In this document: piece by piece, positions 6,079-13,681 of the stretch
Numbering within the stretch: the stretch's first letter is position 1
Layout of the letters: each line of letters begins with the position of its first letter
DNA from: Lachnospiraceae bacterium MD329
GTDB lineage: Bacteria; Bacillota; Clostridia; UBA1381
Assembly (NCBI GenBank): GCA_010206265.1
Contig: VIQV01000032.1
Location: 1 to 36,894 of the forward strand
DNA: 36,894 nucleotides
Direction of reading: 5' to 3'
The notes under the pieces: generated by a model
What the model was told of the DNA's origin: nothing
The model's database searches: none
What the model saw: the letters and a program-made list of their open reading frames with translations, nothing else
Translations under genes and position numbers: made by a program

Positions 6079-6359
6079 AAATTAAATATGACGTTCAAAA
6101 TGTCCCGGAATGTAGACACGGCGGACAACAAAGCGAAGAAATTCTTAGCGTTATAGCTTTTTTAGCAAGCAAACATAAAAATATATGCTTTGAGTACGAC
6201 AATGAAAAAGAGTGTACTCGCGGTTGTGAGTCAATTCGTGGTTATCGTAGGCGCAATAAATTACAGGATATTTTTTCAGTATCTCGCAGAGGTAATTGTT
6301 TCTATGTTGTAAAACTTAAAAAGAAAAACACAGAACATAACAAGGAGGTGGCGGAATAA
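6075..6359 (+). CDS. hypothetical early protein
   Basis: A 94-aa basic protein with four Cys (CRHGG, CFEYD, ECTRGCES) and an Arg-rich middle (RGYRRRN). No family recognised. ATGA overlap with the sigma-like gene suggests coupled translation. It ends in EVAE over the ribosome site GGAGGTGGCGGA of the next gene. Confidence 0.7.
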   Translation: MKIKYDVQNVPECRHGGQQSEEILSVIAFLASKHKNICFEYDNEKECTRGCESIRGYRRRNKLQDIFSVSRRGNCFYVVKLKKKNTEHNKEVAE

Positions 6360-6577
6360 TGGATATGGGAAAAGCAATGTTGCTTTTACTTGGAGTAATA
6401 GCAAATAACTTTACAGGACGGATAAAGTCTGAAGTAGTACCGATTGTAAAAGCGGAAATAAGAAATCAATTTCAGCAAGATAATTTACCGAAAGAAGCAA
6501 GGTTTTTAATTTTAGATATTATGGAACAAGTAGCGATAGAATTAAAAAACGAATACACAGGAGGCGGCGGAAAATGA
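6359..6577 (+). CDS. hypothetical early protein
   Basis: A 72-aa protein with a hydrophobic N-terminal stretch (MLLLLGVIANNF) and a charged helical remainder. It could be a short membrane-associated or simply helical protein. Starts one base into the previous stop (TAATG) after GGAGGTGGCGGA. Confidence 0.65.
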   Translation: MDMGKAMLLLLGVIANNFTGRIKSEVVPIVKAEIRNQFQQDNLPKEARFLILDIMEQVAIELKNEYTGGGGK

Positions 6578-6825
6578 ATAAATTTGCGTACAATCCCCCA
6601 AGCAACTATCGTTATCATATAGATATTTACAATGACGCATTTGCAGAGTGTCAAAAATGTTGTGAGCAAATAACATATGACTTGCGCCTTGCGTCGCCTT
6701 TTGAAACGATTATATCAAGTCGGCGAAGTAAAGATAGAATAATTTTTGAAAGTCATAGTTTTGAAAATTTAATTGTTATCTATTGCATTTTAACAAAGGC
6801 GGAACAGGAGGCGGCGCGGCGATGA
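6574..6825 (+). CDS. hypothetical early protein
   Basis: An 83-aa protein starting in an ATGA overlap, after GGAGGCGGCGGA. Residues include CQKCCEQ, a possible metal-binding Cys cluster. No family recognised. Confidence 0.65.
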   Translation: MNKFAYNPPSNYRYHIDIYNDAFAECQKCCEQITYDLRLASPFETIISSRRSKDRIIFESHSFENLIVIYCILTKAEQEAARR

Positions 6826-6965
6826 ACATATCGGAAGAAATCAAGGAATTATTAAACGAAATATGCTTTATGCCCGTTCCGTATGAAACACGCGCCGAAA
6901 TGTGCGCGGCGGTTGTAAAGGCGGCGCGGGAGGAATCGAACAATGTTGACAACAGAGGATATTAA
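6822..6965 (+). CDS. hypothetical small protein
   Basis: A 47-aa acidic protein. Start 6822 is chosen for its ATGA overlap with the previous stop and the GGAGGCGGCG site; a longer in-frame start at 6783 lies inside the previous gene. Confidence 0.55.
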   Translation: MNISEEIKELLNEICFMPVPYETRAEMCAAVVKAAREESNNVDNRGY

Positions 6966-7188
6966 GGAACTTTTAAAGAGCCGCGCGCCTGTAATATGTC
7001 ATAGCCGAATTAGTGCATTTTATTCTGATATAGAATACGCCTATATTAACGCGGTAATTATACGATACAATCCCGAAACGCGCAAAACGGAAAGGACGTT
7101 GGAGCTTATGGATAAAAATTTAAACGCGGTTGCAATAGTAAGTCCCGACAATGTGCGCCGGAAAGATACGGAACAGGTGGAGGGCTGA
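6943..7188 (+). CDS. hypothetical early protein
   Basis: An 81-aa protein overlapping the previous frame by 23 bases; GGGAGGAAT lies before the ATG. The sequence suggests a small beta-rich fold (YAYINAVIIRY, NAVAIVSPDNV). No family recognised. Confidence 0.65.
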   Translation: MLTTEDIKELLKSRAPVICHSRISAFYSDIEYAYINAVIIRYNPETRKTERTLELMDKNLNAVAIVSPDNVRRKDTEQVEG

Positions 7189-7191
7189 ACA

Positions 7192-7461
7192 ATGGAATTT
7201 GTAGGGTTGGCTATTATTGTAATAATAGCGTACATCATATGTGAGGATTTAAAAGGGATTGCTTTTCGTTTGCGTAATTGGTATAACAGGCGGCGGCAAG
7301 AACGCTATAATCAAATAATGGAGCGGCAAAAGGATAGATTTTTATTTTACATAGAAATCCATAAACCTGTACCGCAAAAGAAAAAGGAAAAGCGACAAAC
7401 GGTTATATACAGAGGACATTTTGCAAAAGAAGCAAAAGAAACGGAGGATTTAAAGAAATGA
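7192..7461 (+). CDS. small single-pass membrane protein
   Basis: An 89-aa protein with one N-terminal transmembrane helix (about residues 3-18, GLAIIVIIAYII) followed by a strongly basic cytoplasmic tail. Overlaps the secreted-protein gene downstream by ATGA, so the two are probably co-translated and may act together at the membrane. Confidence 0.65.
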   Translation: MEFVGLAIIVIIAYIICEDLKGIAFRLRNWYNRRRQERYNQIMERQKDRFLFYIEIHKPVPQKKKEKRQTVIYRGHFAKEAKETEDLKK

Positions 7462-7991
7462 AAAAGATTAGAAATTACATATTGCTTATGATTTTATCAG
7501 CTATTTATAGTACAACGGTTTCAGCGGCGGCGGTTACATATACGCCGTTGGGTGTGCCGATGATAAACAGTTCGTTTAAAACGTATATGGACTATCGGTG
7601 CATAACCGACACATCAAGTCCGCAATATCAATATATCAGCCGTTGGGGTTGGTCTGATTGGGACGGATTTATGCGTTGCGATGCCGAAAAGGATTTAGGG
7701 ATTGAAAGTGATTATTATTTAATCGCAATGGGGAGTTATTACGGTACAGGTATCGGAACAAAGTACCGTATAACAACAGATACAGGCAATGTTTTTTACG
7801 GCGTTTTGGCGGATCAAAAATCGGACGTAGATACTGACAGTATGCACCAATACAGCTATAACAACGATGTTATTGAATTTCTTGTTGACACGCAGCGGCT
7901 TGATAAAACTGTTAAATTGTTCGGTAGCGCAAATGTATATATGCCGCTGAATGGTAAAATTGCGAATATTGAGCGCATTTCTTTTGAATAG
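7458..7991 (+). CDS. secreted protein, unknown function
   Basis: A 177-aa protein with a clear signal peptide (basic MKKIRN, hydrophobic core, likely cleavage after about residue 23, VSA). The mature part has a YYGTGIGTKYRIT segment and an LADQKSDVDTD segment, somewhat like small beta-barrel folds of double-psi type with conserved aspartates, but I cannot assign a family. An exported protein in a phage early operon next to a membrane protein is unusual; an envelope role in exclusion or host modification is a guess. Confidence 0.75.
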   Translation: MKKIRNYILLMILSAIYSTTVSAAAVTYTPLGVPMINSSFKTYMDYRCITDTSSPQYQYISRWGWSDWDGFMRCDAEKDLGIESDYYLIAMGSYYGTGIGTKYRITTDTGNVFYGVLADQKSDVDTDSMHQYSYNNDVIEFLVDTQRLDKTVKLFGSANVYMPLNGKIANIERISFE

Positions 7992-8005
7992 CGAGGGCGG
8001 CAGTA

Positions 8006-8158
8006 ATGACTTTTATTTATATTTTAGACGCGGCGGCGGACGTTGTGAAAGCAGTATTATCAATATATTTTGCTTGGAGTATGTACAAAGAAGTCAAGCA
8101 AAAAAATTTGATTGAAGTAATATTTTACGGTTTTTTACTCGTTGCGGCGATGATATAG
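8006..8158 (+). CDS. small membrane protein
   Basis: A 50-aa protein with two hydrophobic segments (about residues 4-25 and 35-50) around a short charged loop (KEVKQKN). GAGGGCGG precedes the ATG, and the stop lies next to the GGAGGCGGCAGA site of the following gene. Confidence 0.65.
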   Translation: MTFIYILDAAADVVKAVLSIYFAWSMYKEVKQKNLIEVIFYGFLLVAAMI

Positions 8159-8169
8159 GAGGCGGCAGA

Positions 8170-8520
8170 ATGAAATTTGAATTTAACGGACAGGAATTTG
8201 ACACCGACAAGCCTATTTGCGTTTTAGGCTATGTGATTATTAAAGATTGGTATAGTTATCGTCGTTCTGAAAGTATGAACAATCGACACATACAAGAATA
8301 CGGCGCAAAAGTTAAAAAATTTTATGTCACAGAACTAAGATTTTGCAAATTTTCGGGTAATAACTACAAAAAAAATAATGTTACAAAAATGTGCGCTTTA
8401 TCATCTCAAAGAGATGAATCCGTATGGATCGACAAAGACAGCATAATAGGACATTCGCCGCAAGAGTGCTTAAAAATATACAAAGAAATACAGGAGGCGG
8501 CGGACGATGAACGATCATAA
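8170..8520 (+). CDS. hypothetical early protein
   Basis: A 116-aa protein after GGAGGCGGCAGA. No family recognised; several aromatic and basic residues (IKDWYSYRRSE, KVKKFYVTELRF). Its end overlaps the methyltransferase gene by 14 bases and carries that gene's ribosome site GGAGGCGGCGGA. Confidence 0.7.
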   Translation: MKFEFNGQEFDTDKPICVLGYVIIKDWYSYRRSESMNNRHIQEYGAKVKKFYVTELRFCKFSGNNYKKNNVTKMCALSSQRDESVWIDKDSIIGHSPQECLKIYKEIQEAADDERS

Positions 8521-9226
8521 TTTAACCTTGCCACTAAATCAAATATACAACGGTAATTGCTTAGAGATAATGAAAGCGATACCGAATGAAAGTATTGATT
8601 TGATAGTAACAGATCCGCCGTACAGGACAACGGCGCGCGGACACAATGGCAATAGCGGCGGTATGCTTAAAAGTACCGTTGCAAAGCAAGGGAAAATGTT
8701 TGACTATAACGACATTAAGGCGACTGAATACTTGCTGGAGTTTTACCGGGTATTAAAAGACGGTACACATTGTTATGTAATGACAAACAATAAGAATTTG
8801 CTTGACATATGTAATACGGCTGTTGATTGCGGTTTTAAATTTATCAAATGTCTGATATGGGATAAGGGAAATAAAGTAATGGGTACGCATTATATGAGCC
8901 AATTTGAATACATCGTTTTTTTGCGAAAAGGCAAATCAAAGAATATCAATAATTGCGGCACACCCGATATTTTATGTGTTCCGAATAGAAAAATGCGCTC
9001 CGCAGACGGAAAGAACATACACAATACAGAAAAACCCGTTCCGTTAATGCTGACGTTGGTTGAAAATTCATCTAATGAGGGCGATTTGGTGCTTGATCCG
9101 TTTGTGGGTATTGGTAGCACCTGTATAGCGTGTAAAACCTTGAGGCGGAATTTTATCGGAATAGACATTGAAAAAAGATTTTGCAATGTTACAAATGAAC
9201 GGCTGGAGGCGACAAAAGTTATATGA
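8507..9226 (+). CDS. beta-class DNA methyltransferase (probably N6-adenine)
   Basis: A 239-aa S-adenosylmethionine-dependent enzyme. The catalytic motif TDPPY (residues 35-39) comes before the target-recognition region, and the cofactor motif DPFVGIGST (197-205) is C-terminal, the motif order of beta-class amino-methyltransferases. DPPY favours N6-adenine over N4-cytosine. No restriction endonuclease partner is seen, so it is a solitary phage methylase that may protect phage DNA from host restriction. First of three adjacent methylase genes joined by short overlaps. Confidence 0.9.
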   Translation: MNDHNLTLPLNQIYNGNCLEIMKAIPNESIDLIVTDPPYRTTARGHNGNSGGMLKSTVAKQGKMFDYNDIKATEYLLEFYRVLKDGTHCYVMTNNKNLLDICNTAVDCGFKFIKCLIWDKGNKVMGTHYMSQFEYIVFLRKGKSKNINNCGTPDILCVPNRKMRSADGKNIHNTEKPVPLMLTLVENSSNEGDLVLDPFVGIGSTCIACKTLRRNFIGIDIEKRFCNVTNERLEATKVI

Positions 9227-10308
9227 TTAAGATTTTATTAGGCGGTAGTCCTTGTACGCATTGGAGTATTGCACAAAAAAACAACAGAGAAACAGAAGCA
9301 AGCGGGCAAGGTTGGGAGCTGTTCAAAAATTACTTGATAGCAAAAGAGAAATTTAAGCCCGATTTCTTCTTGTATGAAAATAACAAATCAGCGGCGGCGG
9401 CTATTAAAAATCAGATTAGCAAAGATTTAGGCGTTGACTTGATGTATATAAATTCCGCGCTTGTATCGGCACAAAACCGCGAAAGATTTTACGCATTTAA
9501 TAGGGGGGTAATTCCTCCGCCGGAAGATCGAGAAATTTTATTACAGGATATTCTTGAAAGCGGTATCGTTGACCGTGAAAAAGCCTATTGCTTGAAACAT
9601 CAAGCGGGCAATGCACGGGACTATTTAAAGAAACATCATACGCAAATAGCCTTTGAGCCTATAACGGAATTATCAGAAATTCCACATATGAGAGTAAGAG
9701 AGGCAACGAAAAAAGGATATACAGATATTGCGCTGGGTGATTGTGTTGATTTGACATACGAGAACAGCAAGACGCGTCGCGGGCGTTCAATGAAAGAAAA
9801 GGCTAATTGTCTTATGACAAGCTGTAATTATTATCAGTATTGCGGAACGATAGAAAAACCTATCTATCGCGTAGAAAACAATATGATTGTTTACGGCGGC
9901 AAACAATATCCCGTAAACATCAAAGACGGTTGTTATATTATCCGCAAACTGACACCGATAGAGTGTGAACGCTTACAGACATTGCCCGATGATTACACGT
10001 TGGGAATATCTGACACACAGCGTTACAAGTGTTTGGGTAATGGTTGGACGGCGGAAGTTATTATACATATTTTGCGAAACACATTGAAATCCATACCGCG
10101 ATCCGAAAAATTACTTGTTTTATCAATGTATGACGGTATTGCGACAGGTCGCTATTGTCTTGAACAATTAGGCTTTACAGATATAGAGTATCACGCATAC
10201 GAAATCGACAAATACGCAAAACAAATTGAATTAAAAAATTATCCCGACATTATACAACACGGGGACGCTTTCGAGGTAAGAAACAGCGAATGGAGGATAT
10301 ATGAATAA
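9223..10308 (+). CDS. C5-cytosine methyltransferase with permuted motifs
   Basis: A 361-aa protein starting with catalytic motif IV (GGSPCTHWS, Cys11), then a motif VI variant YENN (51-54; usual ENV), motif VIII QNRERFY (84-90), a target-recognition region, motif IX RKLTPIECERLQTLP (241-255) and motif X RYKCLGNG (267-274). Motifs I-III follow only at the C-terminus: LSMYDGIATG (300-309), EIDKYAKQIELKNY and GDAF. Normal enzymes run I to X, so this one is circularly permuted. The DGIATG motif resembles that of eukaryotic DNMT3-type enzymes. Overlaps both neighbours by short ATGA-like junctions and should act with the adjacent adenine methylases. Confidence 0.9.
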   Translation: MIKILLGGSPCTHWSIAQKNNRETEASGQGWELFKNYLIAKEKFKPDFFLYENNKSAAAAIKNQISKDLGVDLMYINSALVSAQNRERFYAFNRGVIPPPEDREILLQDILESGIVDREKAYCLKHQAGNARDYLKKHHTQIAFEPITELSEIPHMRVREATKKGYTDIALGDCVDLTYENSKTRRGRSMKEKANCLMTSCNYYQYCGTIEKPIYRVENNMIVYGGKQYPVNIKDGCYIIRKLTPIECERLQTLPDDYTLGISDTQRYKCLGNGWTAEVIIHILRNTLKSIPRSEKLLVLSMYDGIATGRYCLEQLGFTDIEYHAYEIDKYAKQIELKNYPDIIQHGDAFEVRNSEWRIYE

Positions 10309-10760
10309 ATCGTTATTAACAAGCAACAAAGATGATTGGTGTACGCCGCAAGCGTTCTTTGATGAATTAGACCGCGAATTTCATTTTGATTTAGACGCGG
10401 CGGCAAGCTCTGAAAACGCAAAGTGCAAGCGGTATTTCACAAAGGAAACAGACGGATTGAAAAATTCGTGGGGGGGGGGGTACGGTATTCTGTAATCCTC
10501 CGTATGGGCGAAAGGTTATTGAATGGGTACGGAAAGCGTCAAGCGAGGCGGCAAACGGTGCAACGGTTGTTATGCTTATTGCGGCGCGTACTGACACGAT
10601 ATTTTTTCACGAATACATATACAACAAGCCGAATGTTGAAATCAGATTTATAAAAGGGCGGCTAAAATTCACGGACGAACACGGCAATGGGAACGATCCC
10701 GCGCCGTTCCCGTCAATGGTAGTGATATTCAGACCGCCGGAAAGAGGTAAAATAAAATGA
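10301..10760 (+). pseudogene. phage Dam-type methyltransferase broken at a G11 tract
   Basis: The first frame gives the N-terminus of a phage DNA N6-adenine methyltransferase (WCTPQAFFDELDREFHFDLD, then CKRYFTKETDGL) and stops at 10495 after 64 aa. The rest, including catalytic CNPPYGR, is in the +1 frame up to 10760. The break is inside 11 consecutive Gs (10470-10480). With 10 Gs the gene would be one 152-aa frame, with the next gene starting in its ATGA stop. It may be off by tract slippage (phase variation), corrected by transcriptional slippage, a real mutation or a sequencing error. Confidence 0.85.
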
Positions 10761-11092
10761 TTTTATACAATCACTATTACAATGAAGCAACAAACAGAAT
10801 TGAAATAACATCTGTTGAAGTTTCTAAAACTGAAAAAACATACAGAACGCAAAACAGTACATTATTACGTTATCGAAAGACAGTTAAAAAAAGCGAGATT
10901 GATATACTTATATCTGACTATGGTTTATATATGGTATCAACAACACCATCGGCAATGATATTCCATCAAAAAATTATTGGATATTACAAAGAAATGCACC
11001 GCCTTGCGCTTGAAAAATTAACGAAAGCGGAGTTTTATTTATCAAGGGCGAAAGAATGTACCATTGCACGAAGCACAGAGGCGGCGGAATGA
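10757..11092 (+). CDS. hypothetical early protein
   Basis: A 111-aa basic protein starting in the ATGA stop of the Dam frame, which supports that frame being translated to its end. No family recognised. Its final TEAAE codons hold the ribosome site (GAGGCGGCGGA) of the radical SAM gene. Confidence 0.7.
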   Translation: MILYNHYYNEATNRIEITSVEVSKTEKTYRTQNSTLLRYRKTVKKSEIDILISDYGLYMVSTTPSAMIFHQKIIGYYKEMHRLALEKLTKAEFYLSRAKECTIARSTEAAE

Positions 11093-12018
11093 AAATCGGG
11101 CTTATAGATGTTGACGGACATAACTTCCCGAATTTGCCGCTTATGAAATTATCAGCCTACCACAAACAAAAAGGCGATAGCGTGGAATGGGTTATACCGA
11201 TTGAAAATTCACATTATGACATTGTTTATATGTCAAAGGTATTTTCATTTACACCAGATTTTCAACATTTTGTCAATGCCGATGAAATTATAAAAGGCGG
11301 ATCGGGGTACTGTATAGACGTGGTAGACGGTAAAGAAGTTTATAACGCGGCGCGTGATTTGAACTTACCGCCGGACGCAGAACACGCCTATCCCGATTAT
11401 GGTTTATATCCCGAATTAACAAAAGATACTGCATATGGATTTTTAACACGAGGTTGTCCGCGTGGGTGTGGATTTTGCCACGTTGCCGCGAAAGAGGGGC
11501 GGCGGTCATACAAAGTAGCGAATTTGTCGGAATTTTGGAACGGTCAAAAGTATATAAAATTGCTTGATCCGAATTTGCTTGCTTGCGATGAACACATTGA
11601 ATTGTTATATCAACTCATAGACAGCCGGGCATATGTTGATTTTACGCAAGGGCTTGATATACGACTTATAGGGAAACGGGAAAAAGAGTTACTGAAACAA
11701 ATCAAAGTGAAAATACTACATTTTGCGTGGGATAACCCCGCTGACGATCTCAAAGGGAAATTTGCAGATTTCAAAAAAGCAACGCAATATTCAAGCCGAA
11801 AATTGAGCGTTTACGTTCTGACGAATTATGACAGTACACACGAACAAGATTTATACCGCGTCTATACATTGCGCGATTTGGGATATGATCCGTATGTAAT
11901 GATTTATGATAAAGAGAACGCACCGCGCATAACGCGATTACTTCAACGGTGGGTGAACAATAAAAGAGTTTTTAAAACGGTGTTACGATTTGAAGATTTC
12001 GATCCGAAAATGGCTTGA
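11089..12018 (+). CDS. radical SAM enzyme
   Basis: A 309-aa protein with the CxxxCxxC iron-sulfur motif in RGCPRGCGFC (Cys123, Cys127, Cys130), which binds a 4Fe-4S cluster for reductive cleavage of S-adenosylmethionine. The N-terminal ~110 residues (LIDVDGHNFPNLPLMKLSAY, then DIVYMSKVF) look like the B12-binding-like domain found with many radical SAM enzymes, without an obvious cobalamin histidine. Start 11089 is set by the ATGA overlap and GAGGCGGCGGA. The substrate is unknown. Location directly after the methylases makes DNA or nucleotide modification one possibility, not shown. Confidence 0.88.
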   Translation: MKIGLIDVDGHNFPNLPLMKLSAYHKQKGDSVEWVIPIENSHYDIVYMSKVFSFTPDFQHFVNADEIIKGGSGYCIDVVDGKEVYNAARDLNLPPDAEHAYPDYGLYPELTKDTAYGFLTRGCPRGCGFCHVAAKEGRRSYKVANLSEFWNGQKYIKLLDPNLLACDEHIELLYQLIDSRAYVDFTQGLDIRLIGKREKELLKQIKVKILHFAWDNPADDLKGKFADFKKATQYSSRKLSVYVLTNYDSTHEQDLYRVYTLRDLGYDPYVMIYDKENAPRITRLLQRWVNNKRVFKTVLRFEDFDPKMA

Positions 12019-12033
12019 TAGGAGGACGGCAAA

Positions 12034-12339
12034 ATGAAGAATTGTAAAATTTATGTCGGCGGGCAAGAGGTAGGACAATTACAAGATCTTAATTGCGACA
12101 TATCAGCCCCCGAAGATTATCATACACCATATGACTTTGAAAAAATGGAAAATATCTATTTACCGTTCCTCCATATCTTGCCGGAACGAATGACATATAA
12201 ACAATAGCACAATCCCATAGTGTTTTTGATACATTGCGATGATTACAAACAGGCGAAAACACATCACAAAGGACGCATTAACAAAAAATGGGCGAAGCGT
12301 TACGGGTATGTTCTGACAAAGGAGGCGGCGGAACGATGA
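12034..12339 (+). pseudogene. early ORF split by one in-frame amber codon
   Basis: From ATG 12034 (GGAGGACGG upstream) the frame reads 57 aa to TAG at 12205-12207. The same frame then stays open for 43 more codons, rich in conserved-looking basic residues (KGRINKKWAKRYGY), to TGA 12337-12339, where the next gene starts in an ATGA overlap and uses GGAGGCGGCGGA at 12321-12332. The coupled end suggests one ~100-aa gene interrupted by a single nonsense change (for example CAG to TAG), amber readthrough, or two genes with the second starting at GTG 12220. Family not recognised. Confidence 0.6.
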
Positions 12340-12566
12340 ATATAACAGCACATACTGACGGCGCGGTAGTTATGGAGGGAACGCCGGAGGAACTTGTTTT
12401 ATATAATAAGCTGTCGGCGGAATGGGATTTATATTATGGCGAATTAAAGGCGCGCGGCATATCATTAGCCGATGTATTGACATCGCGGAGCGGCGAAAAT
12501 GCAGACGATTTATTAAATCTGATTTTGCGCGGCGGAAAGAAAAAGAGAGGTAGGAAAAAGGAATGA
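12336..12566 (+). CDS. hypothetical early protein
   Basis: A 76-aa protein starting in an ATGA overlap after GGAGGCGGCGGA; an upstream in-frame ATG at 12288 lacks a ribosome site. Acidic helical body and a basic tail (GGKKKRGRKK). No family recognised. Confidence 0.7.
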   Translation: MNITAHTDGAVVMEGTPEELVLYNKLSAEWDLYYGELKARGISLADVLTSRSGENADDLLNLILRGGKKKRGRKKE

Positions 12567-13003
12567 GCATATTAAATGATTTTGAAAAGGTCAAAGAACT
12601 TGCGCCGGGTGTGAGATTTAAGAACGCGGAACATATTTTATTCTTTGGCGATAATGTTATAAAAACAAAGTCGGAGCGGGACACATACCGTAAAGCGTTT
12701 TTCTACACGCTCGGAATATTGCCGCTGACACGAACGCATATTGATAGCCTTTACGATTTTGAGGGTAATTGTCCGAAATTGGACGGCTTCAATGAAGCGT
12801 GGCAAGTAAGTAGTACAATGAAATTGTGCAGATTAGCGATGAACTTATACAACGGATTTCATCAAAAGGGCGCGTCTTGGAATGATTTAGAGAATGACAA
12901 AGACGGTAGTTTTACGCCGTATGAATTATTTGCAACGCCGGACGCGTTTTATATGCTTGAGGCGGTCAAAGTGCGCTATCCCGATTATGTAAAGGCGGAT
13001 TGA
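12563..13003 (+). CDS. DUF6075-like phage protein
   Basis: A 146-aa protein with the pattern I recall for DUF6075 proteins of Clostridia phages: FKNAEHILFF near the N-terminus, YRKAFFYTLGI, LTRTHIDSLYDFEGN, EAWQVSST and AVKVRYPDY at the end. Function unknown. ATGA overlap with the upstream gene. Confidence 0.65.
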   Translation: MSILNDFEKVKELAPGVRFKNAEHILFFGDNVIKTKSERDTYRKAFFYTLGILPLTRTHIDSLYDFEGNCPKLDGFNEAWQVSSTMKLCRLAMNLYNGFHQKGASWNDLENDKDGSFTPYELFATPDAFYMLEAVKVRYPDYVKAD

Positions 13004-13006
13004 GCA

Positions 13007-13345
13007 ATGAAGAAAGGGAATATAGAAATATTAAAGAAAAACAAGCGATACAAAGAAATTCGTCGTCTTAACAAATTGCTAAAAAAAGCGTCTATCCCTC
13101 ATACTATGGAGCGGCTTTTTGACGGTTGGCGCATATGTTATCCGTCTGTAAAAAATTGTACTATGGACGCAATAGAACATTTTGGGAGCTATGGCGAAGA
13201 AAAAGATTTAATTGAAATTATGGGCTTGCTTACAGCCGAAGAACAAAAAATAGATTGTGTTGTAGGCTATCTTTCCGCAACAGATGTATTTGAACGGATA
13301 AAACAGCATTATGAAAAAAGCAAGAACGAGGAGGCGGCGGAATAA
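13007..13345 (+). CDS. hypothetical early protein
   Basis: A 112-aa protein with a very basic N-terminus and DGWRICYPS motif. No family recognised. It ends in EEAAE encoded over the ribosome site GGAGGCGGCGGA of the next gene, whose ATG overlaps its stop. Confidence 0.7.
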   Translation: MKKGNIEILKKNKRYKEIRRLNKLLKKASIPHTMERLFDGWRICYPSVKNCTMDAIEHFGSYGEEKDLIEIMGLLTAEEQKIDCVVGYLSATDVFERIKQHYEKSKNEEAAE

Positions 13346-13515
13346 TGAGAAAAACAAAACCCACGCGGGCGCAAAAGGTGTATTTTGCTTCTTGCGGCTT
13401 AAAGCCGGATAATTGGTACATAGAAAAGGAAACAAAAGATTACTTCTATCTTGTCAGTAAGAACGGGCAACATAGATTGATAGACAAAAAAGGATATGTT
13501 AAAAAATGGAAATAA
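13345..13515 (+). CDS. DUF6906-like small protein
   Basis: A 56-aa basic protein with the layout of DUF6906 proteins of Firmicutes phages: KPTRAQKVYF near the N-terminus, LKPDNWYIEKET in the middle and a beta-rich tail. Function unknown. Starts in TAATG after GGAGGCGGCGGA. Confidence 0.65.
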   Translation: MRKTKPTRAQKVYFASCGLKPDNWYIEKETKDYFYLVSKNGQHRLIDKKGYVKKWK

Positions 13516-13681
13516 AATAACGCCGCTTGTATGAATTGATTTTATGCAAGCGGCGGAAAGCTGATTGAGTTTCTTCTATATAATAAGTAAATTTTTTAAA
13601 AGCGTCTGGGGCGGCGCTTCACGGGTTTATACACAATATTAACAAATTAACTATATAACACAGACGGGCGGTGATTTATAT
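13516..13681 (+). other. intergenic region upstream of rep, with hairpin
   Basis: A 166-base gap, the largest in this half of the early operon. It holds a 12-bp hairpin (13519-13557 region; CGCCGCTTGTAT at 13521 pairs with ATGCAAGCGGCG ending at 13555, one G-U) not followed by Ts, and a TATAAT at 13579-13584 without a good -35. A hairpin directly before a HUH Rep gene is a candidate replication origin. Confidence 0.4.

Noticed and set aside
12034..12339. Genome-wide amber recoding
   Set aside because: Other genes here end in TAG (8158, 14949) with a following coupled start, and no suppressor tRNA is visible; the amber codon at 12205 is treated as a local event.
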